The notes beneath the pieces were generated by a model, which made no database searches, was not told the origin of the DNA, and was given only the letters and a program-made list of their open reading frames with translations. A program made the position numbers and the translations under genes. A stretch of DNA of 64,000 nucleotides from the NCBI GenBank assembly GCA_016125285.1, contig WGMA01000049.1, forward strand, positions 1 through 64,000, read 5' to 3'. The DNA comes from Phycisphaera sp. (GTDB lineage: Bacteria; Planctomycetota; Phycisphaerae; Phycisphaerales; Zrk34). Positions 52,791 to 61,466 of this stretch are shown here, one piece after another. The first letter of the stretch is position 1, and the number at the start of each line of letters is the position of its first letter.

Positions 52791-53681
52791 CGCACGCACC
52801 CACTCGTGCAGCGCGGGTTTGTTGCCGCGCCACGCCCAGCAGCCGGAGGGCGCCGGCGTCAGGTCCGTCGCCGGGTCGAAGTCGAACCGCGCCAGCTGCT
52901 CGTGCCGGTCGCGGTACCTGCGGTTGTCGAAATCGCCGTGCCAGAGGTGGTACGCCGTCGCGTCGCAGCAGCCGACATTGCCGCCGACGGAGGCATAGAA
53001 CGGCTCGGCCCACGCGCGGTAGTGCTCAGCCCATCGCTCGTTCATTTGCAGCGGTTCGACCGCGTGTTCGAACGCACCCATCGCGCCGCAGATCATCGCG
53101 CGGTCGCCGCCGCCGACGATGCACGCGTCGTACAGGCCGTGCGGCTCGATGACGTCGCGCCGCGCGGCCCACGCGAAGCCCCACGCCGTGCTGTGCCGAC
53201 GCAGCGGCTTGGCCGGACGACGCAGCACGTCGTCCATCGGCTCTCGCATCAGCCGCGCCGCCAGCGCCGTCATCTCCGACAGCATCGCCGACGGTTCGGT
53301 CGATTCCGGCGTGGCGCCCCGCGGCAGCTCGCGCATGGTCGAGAACGGCTGAATCACCGCGTGCCGATCCAGCGCCTCCGCCGCCGCGTCGACCCAGCCG
53401 TCGTCGGCGAACAGGATGTCGCAGTCGATCCACGCGACCTTGTCGCAGTCGTCGGGCAGGGACCGCAACGCGATGTTCAGCAGTCGCTCCTTCTGCCACA
53501 GCACGTCGCGCCCGCCGATGCGGATCAGCATCTCGGCGTCGTCGTCCGCGAGCCGGAAGACGCCGTCGTACGACAGCTCGACCGTGATCAGCGGCAGCGC
53601 GAGCCGCTCGCGGAACAGCCGGTAGTTCCGCAGCCGGCTGTCGAAGCCGATCGGGTTGTAGTAGCTCGTGATCGCCCACAT
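52761..53681 (-). CDS. Glycosyltransferase-like protein with DCD motif, copy B
   Basis: Paralogue of the facing gene: MWAITSYYNPIGFDSRLRNYRLF, LALPLITVELSY, DVLWQKERLLNIAL, VAWIDCDILFADDGW and the same end YFEQRREDG. The ATG at 53681 begins exactly at the conserved block. An insertion near residues 125-165 (STMRELPRGATPESTEPSA) differs from copy A. It lies 19 bp after the synthetase gene on the same strand, so it is probably translated with it. Substrate unknown. Confidence 0.72.
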   Translation of the reverse strand: MWAITSYYNPIGFDSRLRNYRLFRERLALPLITVELSYDGVFRLADDDAEMLIRIGGRDVLWQKERLLNIALRSLPDDCDKVAWIDCDILFADDGWVDAAAEALDRHAVIQPFSTMRELPRGATPESTEPSAMLSEMTALAARLMREPMDDVLRRPAKPLRRHSTAWGFAWAARRDVIEPHGLYDACIVGGGDRAMICGAMGAFEHAVEPLQMNERWAEHYRAWAEPFYASVGGNVGCCDATAYHLWHGDFDNRRYRDRHEQLARFDFDPATDLTPAPSGCWAWRGNKPALHEWVRAYFEQRREDG

Positions 53682-53699
53682 GGGAAGGTGGCCTTGCGG

Positions 53700-56351
53700 T
53701 CAGGTGTCGCTTGTGTCGTCGGCACGTTCGGGGCGCGGCGTGTTCAGCAGGTCGCAGAGTATATCGACCAGCCCGTCGAGGTGCGGGGGCTGGAGGCACG
53801 TGAGGTGGTCGCCGGGGATCGGCACGACGCGCGGCGGCGGATCGAGCGCGGCGATGAACGCGTCCTGCGCGTCGGCGCCGCGACGCAGGCGGGCCTGCTC
53901 GACCTTGAGCACGACCACCGGCGCGGGCGGGACGCGTGGCGTGTATCGCGCCAGCGCCCAGCGGTGCAGCTGCTGCACGAACAGGCGGAATCGGTGCGTG
54001 TACATCAACGCCGCCCCGCGCCGCTGTACGCGTTCGGCGATCAGCTTCGCCCGCCAACGGACCACACGCACGGCGTCGCGCCATTTGTGGATCCATCGCC
54101 GCGCGCTGAGCCACGCGGAGTCGCTGTCGGCGGTCAAGGGCGTGTCGATCAGGACGACGGTGTCGACGGTCACGCCGTGCTCGGCCAGCTCGCGCGCCAA
54201 CTCGAGCGCGACCGCGCCGCCGAGGCAGTAGCCCACGATCGCGCAGCGGTTGTCCGGCGTGACCGACCGCAGCAGCGGCGCGTACGTCGCGGCCAGTCTA
54301 CCGATGCTGCGGGTCGGGCTGAAGCGGCCGTAGGTCGCCGGGGACTGCAGGCCGTAGAGCGGTCGTCCGGCGGGCAGGCGATTGGCGAGCGGCCGCGCCC
54401 ACGACACGCCGCCCTCAAGCGCGTGGATGAAGAACACGGGCGGCGCGGCGTCGGCGTCCTGCGGGTCCGGGCCGCGCATCGTCACCAGCGGCGTCGGGCC
54501 GGTGGTCTCGTGCATCGCCCGCGCGACGTGGTCGGCCATCGTCCGCAGCGTGGGCGACTCGACCAGCGCCGACGGCGGCAGCGTCACGCCGTACGTCTCT
54601 TCGATCCGCCGCAGCACCGACATCTCCTTGAGCGAGTCGCCGCCGAGATCGCTGAACGCGTCGTCGAGCCCGATCGGCGCCGTCTCGAGCACCTGCTCCC
54701 AGATGCGCTGCATGCGTCCGTCGAACTGCGCCCGCGGCGCGAGGTGTTCGACGTCGGCGGCGGACACGTCGTCGCAGCTCACATCGAGCTTGCCGCGGTC
54801 GATCTTGCCGTTGGGCAGCTTGGGTAACGCCGCGAGCCGCACGATGCGCGTCGGCACCATGTAGTTCGGCAGACGGGCGTAGAGGTCGCTGCGCGCCTGA
54901 GCGATGCGCAGGTTGCGCCCCGGCATCGGCACGACGAATCCCACCACGCGCGGCGCCCGCATGAATCGCTGCTGCGCGACCACGGCCGCCTCGGCGACGT
55001 CGGGCAGCGACAACATCGCCGACTCGACCTCCTCCAGCTCGAACCGGTTGCCGTGCACCTTGACACGCCGGTCGGCGCGACCGACGAAGCAGACCCGCCC
55101 GTCGGTCGTCCGCCGCGCCAGGTCGCCGGTGTGATACGTTGTCGCCGGCGGCGTGTCGGCGCTCGCGGTGAGCGACAACGTGTCGATCTCGCCCCAATAG
55201 CCCGGTGACAGGTACGCGCTCGTCGCCACGAGTTCGCCCGGCTCGTTGTCGGGCGCATCGTTTCCCGCGGCGTCGATCACGCGCACCCGCACGCCCGGCG
55301 CCTCGTGTGTCAGCGGTAGCGTCGCGCCGTCGATGACGGTCGCGCGGTCGAACAAGCCGTACATCAACAGCCCCGTCTCCGTCGATGACAGGCTGACCAT
55401 CAGGCGGCAGTCGGCGGCGAACGGGCCGGTTTGGAATCGTTCGAGGTCCGCCTTGAGCACAACGTCGCCGCCGAGCCGCACGACGCGCAGCGCCGGGAGC
55501 GTCAACCCGTCGTCGGCTTCGCGCATCAGCGCACGGAACACGGTCGGCACGGACTGGAAGACCGTGATCCGCTGCTCGCCGACCCATCGCGCCATCGCGT
55601 GCGCGTCCGGCGTGGCGAGGTCGAACGGGCAGAGCGTCGCCCCGGTCAGCAGGGCGCCGAAGATCGGCGACACGGCGGCGGCGTAGTTGGCGGGCGTGAC
55701 GAGCGCAACACGGTCGCCGGCACGCAGGCCCGCCGCGGCGTGATACCGTGCGACCTGGTGCACGACGTTGCGGTGCGACTGCACGACGCCCTTGGGCCTG
55801 CCCGTCGTGCCGGAGGTGTACGTGATCGAGCACGCGGCGAGCGGCGACACGTCGGGCAGCGCCGTGTCGGACGGCGCGCCGGTCGCCTCGGCGTAGGTCA
55901 CCCACGTTGTGCCGCCCAACACGGCGCGCGTCGCGGCGTCGGGCTCGGCGTCACACAGCATCAGCGTGCACCCGGCGTTGGCGATGATGTCGCGCTGACG
56001 CGGCAGCGGGTCGGCCGGGTTGAGCACGACATACGGCCGACCCGATCGCAGCACGCCGAACATGGTTGCGATCAGCGGCGCGCCCGACGCGAAGCGGATC
56101 GCCACCGGCGCGCCCGCGGCCTCACGCCCGAGCACGCACGCGGCGATCGACCGGCTCAGCCGATCCAGCGTCGCGTAGTCCCATCGATCCGTCGGCGTGT
56201 CGATCGCCGGGCGGTCGCCGTATCGCTCGACGACCGCGGCGAAGCCTTGGGGGATCGACACGCCGATCGGGTCCGCGGCGATCGTGCGCCAGATCGCGTC
56301 GTCGGCGATCGCGGCGTGCGGGGCGGTGTCGGTGGTGGGGCGGGTGGTCAT
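53700..56351 (-). CDS. Single-module NRPS-like synthetase: adenylation, carrier, thioesterase
   Basis: The 883 residues divide into an A domain (about 25-525; YTSGTTGRPKGV, LSSTETGLLMYG, YHTGDLARRT, GRADRRVKVHGNRFELEEVE, LPNGKIDRGKL), a carrier domain with phosphopantetheine Ser near 568 (DLGGDSLKEM) and a thioesterase (about 610-870). The thioesterase nucleophile elbow is GYCLGG, so Cys near 707 replaces Ser; the His is in IPGDHLTCL. The A4 region reads NYAAAVSPIF, lacking the Asp that grips an alpha-amino group, which points to a non-alpha-amino-acid substrate. No condensation domain is present. The start is ATG 56351; the upstream open frame runs through the tRNA region and is not used. 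Confidence 0.9.
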   Translation of the reverse strand: MTTRPTTDTAPHAAIADDAIWRTIAADPIGVSIPQGFAAVVERYGDRPAIDTPTDRWDYATLDRLSRSIAACVLGREAAGAPVAIRFASGAPLIATMFGVLRSGRPYVVLNPADPLPRQRDIIANAGCTLMLCDAEPDAATRAVLGGTTWVTYAEATGAPSDTALPDVSPLAACSITYTSGTTGRPKGVVQSHRNVVHQVARYHAAAGLRAGDRVALVTPANYAAAVSPIFGALLTGATLCPFDLATPDAHAMARWVGEQRITVFQSVPTVFRALMREADDGLTLPALRVVRLGGDVVLKADLERFQTGPFAADCRLMVSLSSTETGLLMYGLFDRATVIDGATLPLTHEAPGVRVRVIDAAGNDAPDNEPGELVATSAYLSPGYWGEIDTLSLTASADTPPATTYHTGDLARRTTDGRVCFVGRADRRVKVHGNRFELEEVESAMLSLPDVAEAAVVAQQRFMRAPRVVGFVVPMPGRNLRIAQARSDLYARLPNYMVPTRIVRLAALPKLPNGKIDRGKLDVSCDDVSAADVEHLAPRAQFDGRMQRIWEQVLETAPIGLDDAFSDLGGDSLKEMSVLRRIEETYGVTLPPSALVESPTLRTMADHVARAMHETTGPTPLVTMRGPDPQDADAAPPVFFIHALEGGVSWARPLANRLPAGRPLYGLQSPATYGRFSPTRSIGRLAATYAPLLRSVTPDNRCAIVGYCLGGAVALELARELAEHGVTVDTVVLIDTPLTADSDSAWLSARRWIHKWRDAVRVVRWRAKLIAERVQRRGAALMYTHRFRLFVQQLHRWALARYTPRVPPAPVVVLKVEQARLRRGADAQDAFIAALDPPPRVVPIPGDHLTCLQPPHLDGLVDILCDLLNTPRPERADDTSDT

Positions 56352-56443
56352 GCGTGGCGACGTTGATGTCGGGTGATTCGGCCGGTGCAGCACGCATGGT
56401 AACCCGGCCGGCCGCGCATAGGGAGCGTCGCGATGGGGGGCGT

Positions 56444-56472
56444 TTGACGTGGCTATACTGGCGTCGCAGAAT
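56444..56472 (+). promoter_or_regulatory. Probable tRNA promoter
   Basis: TTGACG (56444-56449), 17 bases, then CAGAAT (56467-56472), ending 16 bases before the tRNA. The -10 lies within a small inverted repeat, GCGTCGC/GCGACGC. Confidence 0.5.
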
Positions 56473-56488
56473 ACGCGACGCTCCGCAC

Positions 56489-56574
56489 GCCGGTGTGGCG
56501 GAATTGGCAGACGCGGCGGATTCAAAATCCGCTGAGGGTAAAACCTCGTGTGGGTTCGAGTCCCACCTCCGGTA
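56489..56574 (+). tRNA. tRNA-Leu (anticodon CAA)
   Basis: The cloverleaf is complete. The acceptor GCCGGTG pairs with CTCCGGT (one mismatch and a terminal G-U). The D arm contains GGCAGAC, and the anticodon stem GCGGA/TCCGC surrounds loop TTCAAAA with anticodon CAA at 56523-56525. A long variable arm (GAGGG/ACCTC) marks the Leu class, and the T arm is GTGGG-TTCGAGT-CCCAC. The 86-base gene has no encoded CCA. Confidence 0.95.
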
Positions 56575-56576
56575 TT

Positions 56577-56607
56577 ACAAGAACCACGCGTTGTGCGTGG
56601 TTCTTGT
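56577..56607. terminator. Strong hairpin between tRNA and convergent esterase gene
   Basis: ACAAGAACCACGC and its exact complement form a 13-bp stem with a 5-base loop, three bases after the tRNA. No long T-run follows, but the position between convergent units fits a bidirectional terminator. Confidence 0.72.
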
Positions 56608-56622
56608 CGTTGCGGGGCTTGA

Positions 56623-58500
56623 TCACTTGTTCGACTCGATCAGCTGCCTGGCCTCGAAGAGGCGCCGCTGCAGGTCGCGATCGCGGAGTTCCTGGATGAT
56701 CTTGCCGCGGTCGCCGCGCGAGACCGGCTCTTCCGCCACCGGTGCGTCGGCGGAAATCTGTTCGAGGGGCCAGTCGTCGCTGCGCTGCGTCGCGAGCGGG
56801 ATGTCCTTGTTGTTGTTCACCTGGATGTTCGCCAGCGGGCTGCGGCCCCACGCGTAGCGGTAGTGGATCGGCTTGGGCACCAGCGGGCTGCTCAGCACGA
56901 GCTGCTTGCGGTCGTACTTCGGTCGGTTGTGGTCGTCCTTGCCGGTCTCCAGGTAGGCGACCTTCGCGAGCTGGAAGCGACCGTCCTCTCCGGCGATCGC
57001 GAAGCCCACCATCTCGCCGCTCTCGGGGTCGCTGACGTCGGTGTCGAGCTTGACGATCAGCGCGCCGTCGGTCGCTTCCGTGCCGATGATCATCGGCGGC
57101 TTCCAATCGAGCAGGCGATCGAGGCCGTACTGCGTCGCCAGCGCCCAGCGCGCGATCCGCTCACCGGCGGGGACCTTCACCTGCGGGTGATACCACGAGC
57201 GACGCAGGTCGAACGTGCTGGCGAAGCCGATGTTCTTGTCGCCGGCCTTGTACATTTCGAGGAACGTGTCGTACTGCGCCGCACGGATGTAGACGCCCGC
57301 GTCGAACATCTTCTCGCAGTAGTTGTCGCGGGTCTGCGGATCGCCCGACGTGCACAGCGAGAGGATGCCGAACGGCATCTCGGGATCACCGAACGCCTCG
57401 CGCCACGCCTTGATCATCTGCGGGAACACCTCGCGGTACCGCGCCGCGCCGACCGAGCCCTCGAACGCGTTGTTGAATCCCTGGTGGAAGATCGCGCCCT
57501 TCACCGACAGCCCGGCGAGCGGCGAGATGATCCCCGCGTAGCAGTTGCCGGGGTAGTTCGGGCTGGCGATCGGCCCGGGCTGAAGGTCGCTGGGGTCCTT
57601 CTTGCGATCATCGGGCACCGTCTTCCCCGCCTTTGTCTGCTTCTCGACCCAGTCGCGGTTGCGCTGGATACGCTTTTCGAGGTCCGCCTTCGGGTCCCAC
57701 TCCGCGACCTTCGCGTCGTGCTCGGCGAGGTTCGCCTTCACCAGGGCGCTGTCCATCTTGCGGAGCACGGGCAGCGGGGTCCACGCCTCGACGGTCGTGC
57801 CGCCGCGCGACGCGTCGATCACGCCGATCGGCACGCGGCTGGCCATGTACAGCCGACGCGCGAACACGTAGCCGATCGCCGACAGCTCACGCGCGACGTC
57901 CGGCGTGCACACGTCCCAGTCGCCCTTGCGGAAGTGACGGCTGAACCAGCTGCTGTACTCCTGCAGCCGCGCGAAGCCCTTCTTCATCTCCGGCCCCTCG
58001 CCGTAGGGCACCGTCAGGATCCGCATCTCCGGAAAGTTCGCCGAAGCGATCTCGAGCGGTCCGTTCTGCACCGACGCCAGCGAGAATTCCATGTTGCTCT
58101 GCCCGCCGAGCACCCACACGTCGCCGACGAGGATGTTCTCCAGCGTCAGCGTCTTGTCCTTGCCCGCGATCGTCATCGTCTGCGGCTCGTGATTTGCAGG
58201 CACGGCGGGCAGCGTCGCCTTCCACGCGCGGTCGTCGCCGGCCGTCGCCGACGCCTCGTTCGCGCCGAACTTCACCGTGACCTTCTCGCCGGGCGCGGCC
58301 CAGCCCCACACGGCGATCGGCTTGTCACGCTGGACCACCATGTTCGTCTGGAACAGGTTGCTGACGCACAGCCCCTCGCCGATCGCCGGCACGTCGATCA
58401 CGTCCGCGCGCGGCAGCGACTCGGCGCGCAACGGCAGGGCGATCGCGGCGATGAGCGCGACGAGCAAGACGGACAGCGTGGTGCGGAAGCGGTTTCGCAT
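56623..58500 (-). CDS. Secreted sialate O-acetylesterase-family protein, copy 1
   Basis: A signal peptide (TLSVLLVALIAAIALPLRA) is followed by the SGNH/SASA fold. SNLFQTNMVVQRDKPIAVWGWAAPGE gives the N-terminal beta domain. The active-site block is VGDVWVLGGQSNMEFSL (Ser in GGQSNME near residue 133). IGVIDASRGGTTVEAWT is the second conserved block, and IFHQGFNNAFEG takes the usual WYQGESN position with an altered sequence. Members deacetylate sialic acids or other O-acetylated sugars and xylan. The ATG at 58500 follows AGGAG by seven bases. Confidence 0.85.
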   Translation of the reverse strand: MRNRFRTTLSVLLVALIAAIALPLRAESLPRADVIDVPAIGEGLCVSNLFQTNMVVQRDKPIAVWGWAAPGEKVTVKFGANEASATAGDDRAWKATLPAVPANHEPQTMTIAGKDKTLTLENILVGDVWVLGGQSNMEFSLASVQNGPLEIASANFPEMRILTVPYGEGPEMKKGFARLQEYSSWFSRHFRKGDWDVCTPDVARELSAIGYVFARRLYMASRVPIGVIDASRGGTTVEAWTPLPVLRKMDSALVKANLAEHDAKVAEWDPKADLEKRIQRNRDWVEKQTKAGKTVPDDRKKDPSDLQPGPIASPNYPGNCYAGIISPLAGLSVKGAIFHQGFNNAFEGSVGAARYREVFPQMIKAWREAFGDPEMPFGILSLCTSGDPQTRDNYCEKMFDAGVYIRAAQYDTFLEMYKAGDKNIGFASTFDLRRSWYHPQVKVPAGERIARWALATQYGLDRLLDWKPPMIIGTEATDGALIVKLDTDVSDPESGEMVGFAIAGEDGRFQLAKVAYLETGKDDHNRPKYDRKQLVLSSPLVPKPIHYRYAWGRSPLANIQVNNNKDIPLATQRSDDWPLEQISADAPVAEEPVSRGDRGKIIQELRDRDLQRRLFEARQLIESNK

Positions 58501-58624
58501 GTTGGAACTCCTGGCGGTGTATGGATTCTAGTGGGAATCCGTGCCCACAGACCCTATGTGGCATGCAGCTGCGGGATTGTGCAAAATAGTCGCTGAAACG
58601 GGCAGGCCGATCGGGCGTGAACGA

Positions 58625-58656
58625 CAGGAGCCCCGCGCGGTGGCGCGGGGCTCCTG
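58625..58656. terminator. 14-bp stem hairpin between the esterase genes
   Basis: CAGGAGCCCCGCGC pairs with GCGCGGGGCTCCTG around a 4-base loop. It lies in the 184-bp gap downstream of esterase copy 2 on the minus strand. There is no T-run, so a role as attenuator, mRNA-stabilising end or terminator cannot be told apart. Confidence 0.65.
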
Positions 58657-58684
58657 GGGTGATGCGTGAAGTCGTTCGGCGGGA

Positions 58685-60646
58685 TCAGTCCACGTCCGAG
58701 CGGAAGGGCGTCGCGGGCAGGCCTTCCTTGTTGTAGAGGTTGCACACCGGGTTGTTGGCCCAGCCGTAGCGAACGGCGACGGGTTTGGCGACGTCGGGGC
58801 TCGACACGACGATCGTCTCGCCCACGATCTTCGCGTCGGCGTAGTGGAACTGCCCGTCGGCGCCGGCGATCGCGAAGCCGGTGATCTTGTCGCCCTGCGC
58901 CATCAGCCCGCTGCCGACGTACCTGAACCTCAGCGTCGCTTCGTTGCCGCTGACCGTCGTGCTCTCGAACTCCGGCCCGCACGGCACGACGTCCTTGCCG
59001 TACGCGATGTTCAACGCCGACTGCGCCAGCCGCTTGCCGACGTCCTGCTTGTTTTTCGGGTGGATGTCCGCGGCGTCGCCGATGTCGGTGATCACGGCGA
59101 TGCCGGTCTTCGGGTCGTGTTGCGCGGTCATCAGCTGCGCCTCACGCAGCTCGGCCCAGCCGGACTGCACCGGCGTGTTCTGCACCTGCATGAAGTTCGC
59201 CAGCTGCACGATGAAGAACGGGAAGTCGTGGCCGAACCGCTTGCGCCAGTCGGCGATCATCGTCGGCAGCAGCGTGCGGTACTGGCGGGCGCGCCCGGCG
59301 TTGGACTCGCCCTGGTACCAGATCGCGCCCTTGATGCCGTACGGCACGATCGGCGCGAGCATGCCGTTGTACAGCACCGTCACGACGTTGGGGTTGTTGC
59401 TCGTCTGCTGCGGCGACGGCGGCAGCTTGCTAATCGGCGTGGTCGCCGCGTAACGCCAGTCGCCGGCGAGCGACACGGGCGATGCGCCGTCGACGTCGAG
59501 CGTCATCTGGTCGGCCCCGCCGAACAGACCGCCGCCGCCGCCGGTGTCCAGCACGCGCACCGCGATGACGTTCCTGCCGGCTTTGAGCACGCCGGCCGGC
59601 ACGTTGTATTCACGCGGGTGGTTCCACACCGTCTCGCCGCCGACCCACCTGCCGTTCACGTACGTCGTATCGATGTCGTCGATCGGCCCGAGCCGCAGCT
59701 TCGCCTTCTTGCCCGCCGCGCCGTCCGGCAGCGTCACCGCGAGGCGGAACCACGCGATGCCGTCGTAGTTCGGCAGCCCGGCGTTCTCCCAGCCGTTCGG
59801 CAGCTTCATCGTCTTCCACGACGCGTCGTCCGCGTCGGTGTTCTGCCAGCTCGCCTTCGTGCCGGGGTCGTTGTCGTTCCACCACTTGTTGACGCGGTCC
59901 TCGAACTTCTCGCTCGCGCCGCGGTTCGCGGCCTCGGCCATCTGGCGGATGCCCTCGACGGCGGGGCGGAAGTCGTCCATCGCCATCAGCGCGTCGCCGC
60001 TCGTCCACGCCTCGGCGATCGTGCCGCCCCACGACGTGTGGATCAGCCCGATCGGCACGTCGAGGTCCTTGTGCAGCTCGCGACCGAAGAAGTAGCCGAC
60101 CGCCGTGAACCCGTTCCAGCCGCCCTGCGCGACCGACTCCGGCGTGCACACCTGCCACGCGCTGTTGATCGTGTCCGTCGGCTCCATCGACACGCGCTTC
60201 GGCACGGTGAACAGCCGGATCTTCGGGTAGTTCGCCGACGCGATCTCCTGCTGCGCGTTGTTCACGTTGCCGATGCCCATCTCCATGTTGGACTGACCGG
60301 AGCAGATCCACACGTCGCCGACGAGCACGTCGCTGATCGTCGCGGACTGCGGCCCGATGACCTTCAGCGTGTGTGGACCGCCCGCCTCGAACGGGCCGAG
60401 CTTCGCCATCCACTTGCCGTCCTGGTCCGCCGTCGCCTTCGCGGACTTGCCCGCCATGCTGACGGTCACCTCGGCGCCGGGCGTGGTCCAGCCCCACACC
60501 GGCGCGGGCACGCCGCGCTGGATCACCATGTGGTCGGTGAACAGCTGGTGGACAAACGGATGATCCTCCGCGACCGCCGGCCGCGCGACCAGCGTGGCGA
60601 TGAACATCCCGACGCATAGCAACCCGATGAAACGATGTGCCCGCAT
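58685..60646 (-). CDS. Secreted sialate O-acetylesterase-family protein, copy 2
   Basis: A canonical member with inserted jelly-roll. The signal peptide ends ARPAVAED. Conserved blocks are VWGWTTPGAEVTV, VGDVWICSGQSNMEMGIG, IGLIHTSWGGTIAEAWTS and GAIWYQGESNAGRARQYR, and the DIGDAADIHPKNKQDVG segment carries the catalytic Asp and His. A galactose-binding-like insertion (about residues 270-400; WENAGLPNYDGIAWFRL, IDTTYVNGRWVGG) is typical of longer SASA proteins. ATG 60646 is chosen for AGGAG six bases upstream; the frame opens 45 bases earlier. It is paralogous to copy 1 and probably handles acetylated surface or dietary glycans. Confidence 0.92.
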   Translation of the reverse strand: MRAHRFIGLLCVGMFIATLVARPAVAEDHPFVHQLFTDHMVIQRGVPAPVWGWTTPGAEVTVSMAGKSAKATADQDGKWMAKLGPFEAGGPHTLKVIGPQSATISDVLVGDVWICSGQSNMEMGIGNVNNAQQEIASANYPKIRLFTVPKRVSMEPTDTINSAWQVCTPESVAQGGWNGFTAVGYFFGRELHKDLDVPIGLIHTSWGGTIAEAWTSGDALMAMDDFRPAVEGIRQMAEAANRGASEKFEDRVNKWWNDNDPGTKASWQNTDADDASWKTMKLPNGWENAGLPNYDGIAWFRLAVTLPDGAAGKKAKLRLGPIDDIDTTYVNGRWVGGETVWNHPREYNVPAGVLKAGRNVIAVRVLDTGGGGGLFGGADQMTLDVDGASPVSLAGDWRYAATTPISKLPPSPQQTSNNPNVVTVLYNGMLAPIVPYGIKGAIWYQGESNAGRARQYRTLLPTMIADWRKRFGHDFPFFIVQLANFMQVQNTPVQSGWAELREAQLMTAQHDPKTGIAVITDIGDAADIHPKNKQDVGKRLAQSALNIAYGKDVVPCGPEFESTTVSGNEATLRFRYVGSGLMAQGDKITGFAIAGADGQFHYADAKIVGETIVVSSPDVAKPVAVRYGWANNPVCNLYNKEGLPATPFRSDVD

Positions 60647-60775
60647 GACGTGCTCCTGAATGTGCGTGTGATTCGGTTCATGCCCTGACATGGAGACGGA
60701 TCATACCGCCGCCACGTCCAATGGATTGACGCGAATCATACCCGGGTTACTCGTGTGTGGAGACAGGTAAAGTGC

Positions 60776-60804
60776 TTGATTGGTGCCCAGACCGATCATA
60801 CGAT
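60776..60804 (+). promoter_or_regulatory. Candidate sigma-70-like promoter
   Basis: TTGATT (60776-60781), 17 bases, then TACGAT (60799-60804). It is 26 bp before the ATG at 60831. The -10 lies in a small CGATC palindrome. Confidence 0.4.
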
Positions 60805-60830
60805 CGGCAAAGTTACGGGGAGGCAACGTG

Positions 60831-61421
60831 ATGTCCGAGGGTGAAGATAACAGTGAGGTCCGCGAGTCGGTGTGGTGCATCGTCGCAAACATCGTCGAAA
60901 AGCCTCTGTGCGATAGCGAGGGCAACGATCTTGGCCGCACGGGCACCCGGCAGTTTTCGTCCGGCACGAAGATGTACCTGACGTCGATGGGTGCGTACAG
61001 GACGCTCCTGGGCGACCGCCCTCAGGACGATCCGCACGTCGAGGTCATCGGCCGCGATCGCCGAACCAAACGATTCGTCAAGAAGTTCATTAAACCGAAG
61101 CTCCTGACGGATCTGCGCATCAAGCTGGAGTGTCATCCGATGGTGGTCGCGAGGCTTCGCGAGGTTGGGTGGGAAGGATTCAACATTATCCCCGGGCGTT
61201 TCACGCCGCCCGACGATCGCAAGAGTCGCGCGGCGCTGGAAGAGCTGGCGTATTGGGCGAGCGGCGGATCGCTGGGGCGACGTTACCCCGAGCCGGCGAC
61301 GTCACCGGAGTGGGGCAGACACGGTGACTGCCCGAAGTGCGGTTTCAGCTACCGCTGGGACGGCGCCGCGTGTCGCCACTGCGGCCACGGTCTCGATGAC
61401 ATAGCCGACGCCAACCCCTGA
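60831..61421 (+). CDS. Unrecognised protein with C-terminal zinc ribbon
   Basis: The ATG at 60831 has GGGGAGG seven bases upstream; the frame opens 51 bases earlier. Residues 10-110 form a compact alpha/beta part (ESVWCIVANIVEKPLCDSEGNDL, TKMYLTSMGAYRTLLGD, VEVIGRDRRTKRFVKKFI). The last 30 residues carry two CxxC pairs, CPKCGFSY and CRHCGHGL, typical of a zinc ribbon. The LLGDRPQDDPHVEVIGRDR pattern suggests a nucleic-acid- or protein-binding adaptor, but no family is known to me. It is convergent with the next gene. Confidence 0.6.
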   Translation: MSEGEDNSEVRESVWCIVANIVEKPLCDSEGNDLGRTGTRQFSSGTKMYLTSMGAYRTLLGDRPQDDPHVEVIGRDRRTKRFVKKFIKPKLLTDLRIKLECHPMVVARLREVGWEGFNIIPGRFTPPDDRKSRAALEELAYWASGGSLGRRYPEPATSPEWGRHGDCPKCGFSYRWDGAACRHCGHGLDDIADANP

Positions 61422-61466
61422 TCGCTATCGCCCAACTCCGAAACTCACCGCTACATCGATGGGCAA

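Noticed and set aside
40293-56351. Lasso peptide cluster, because of the nucleotidyltransferase/HprK-like pair
   Set aside because: No lasso cyclase, protease or leader-binding protein and no precursor peptide could be seen.
56430-56625. Integrated element at tRNA-Leu
   Set aside because: No duplicated tRNA 3' end, integrase or phage gene occurs on either side; the downstream genes are ordinary esterases.
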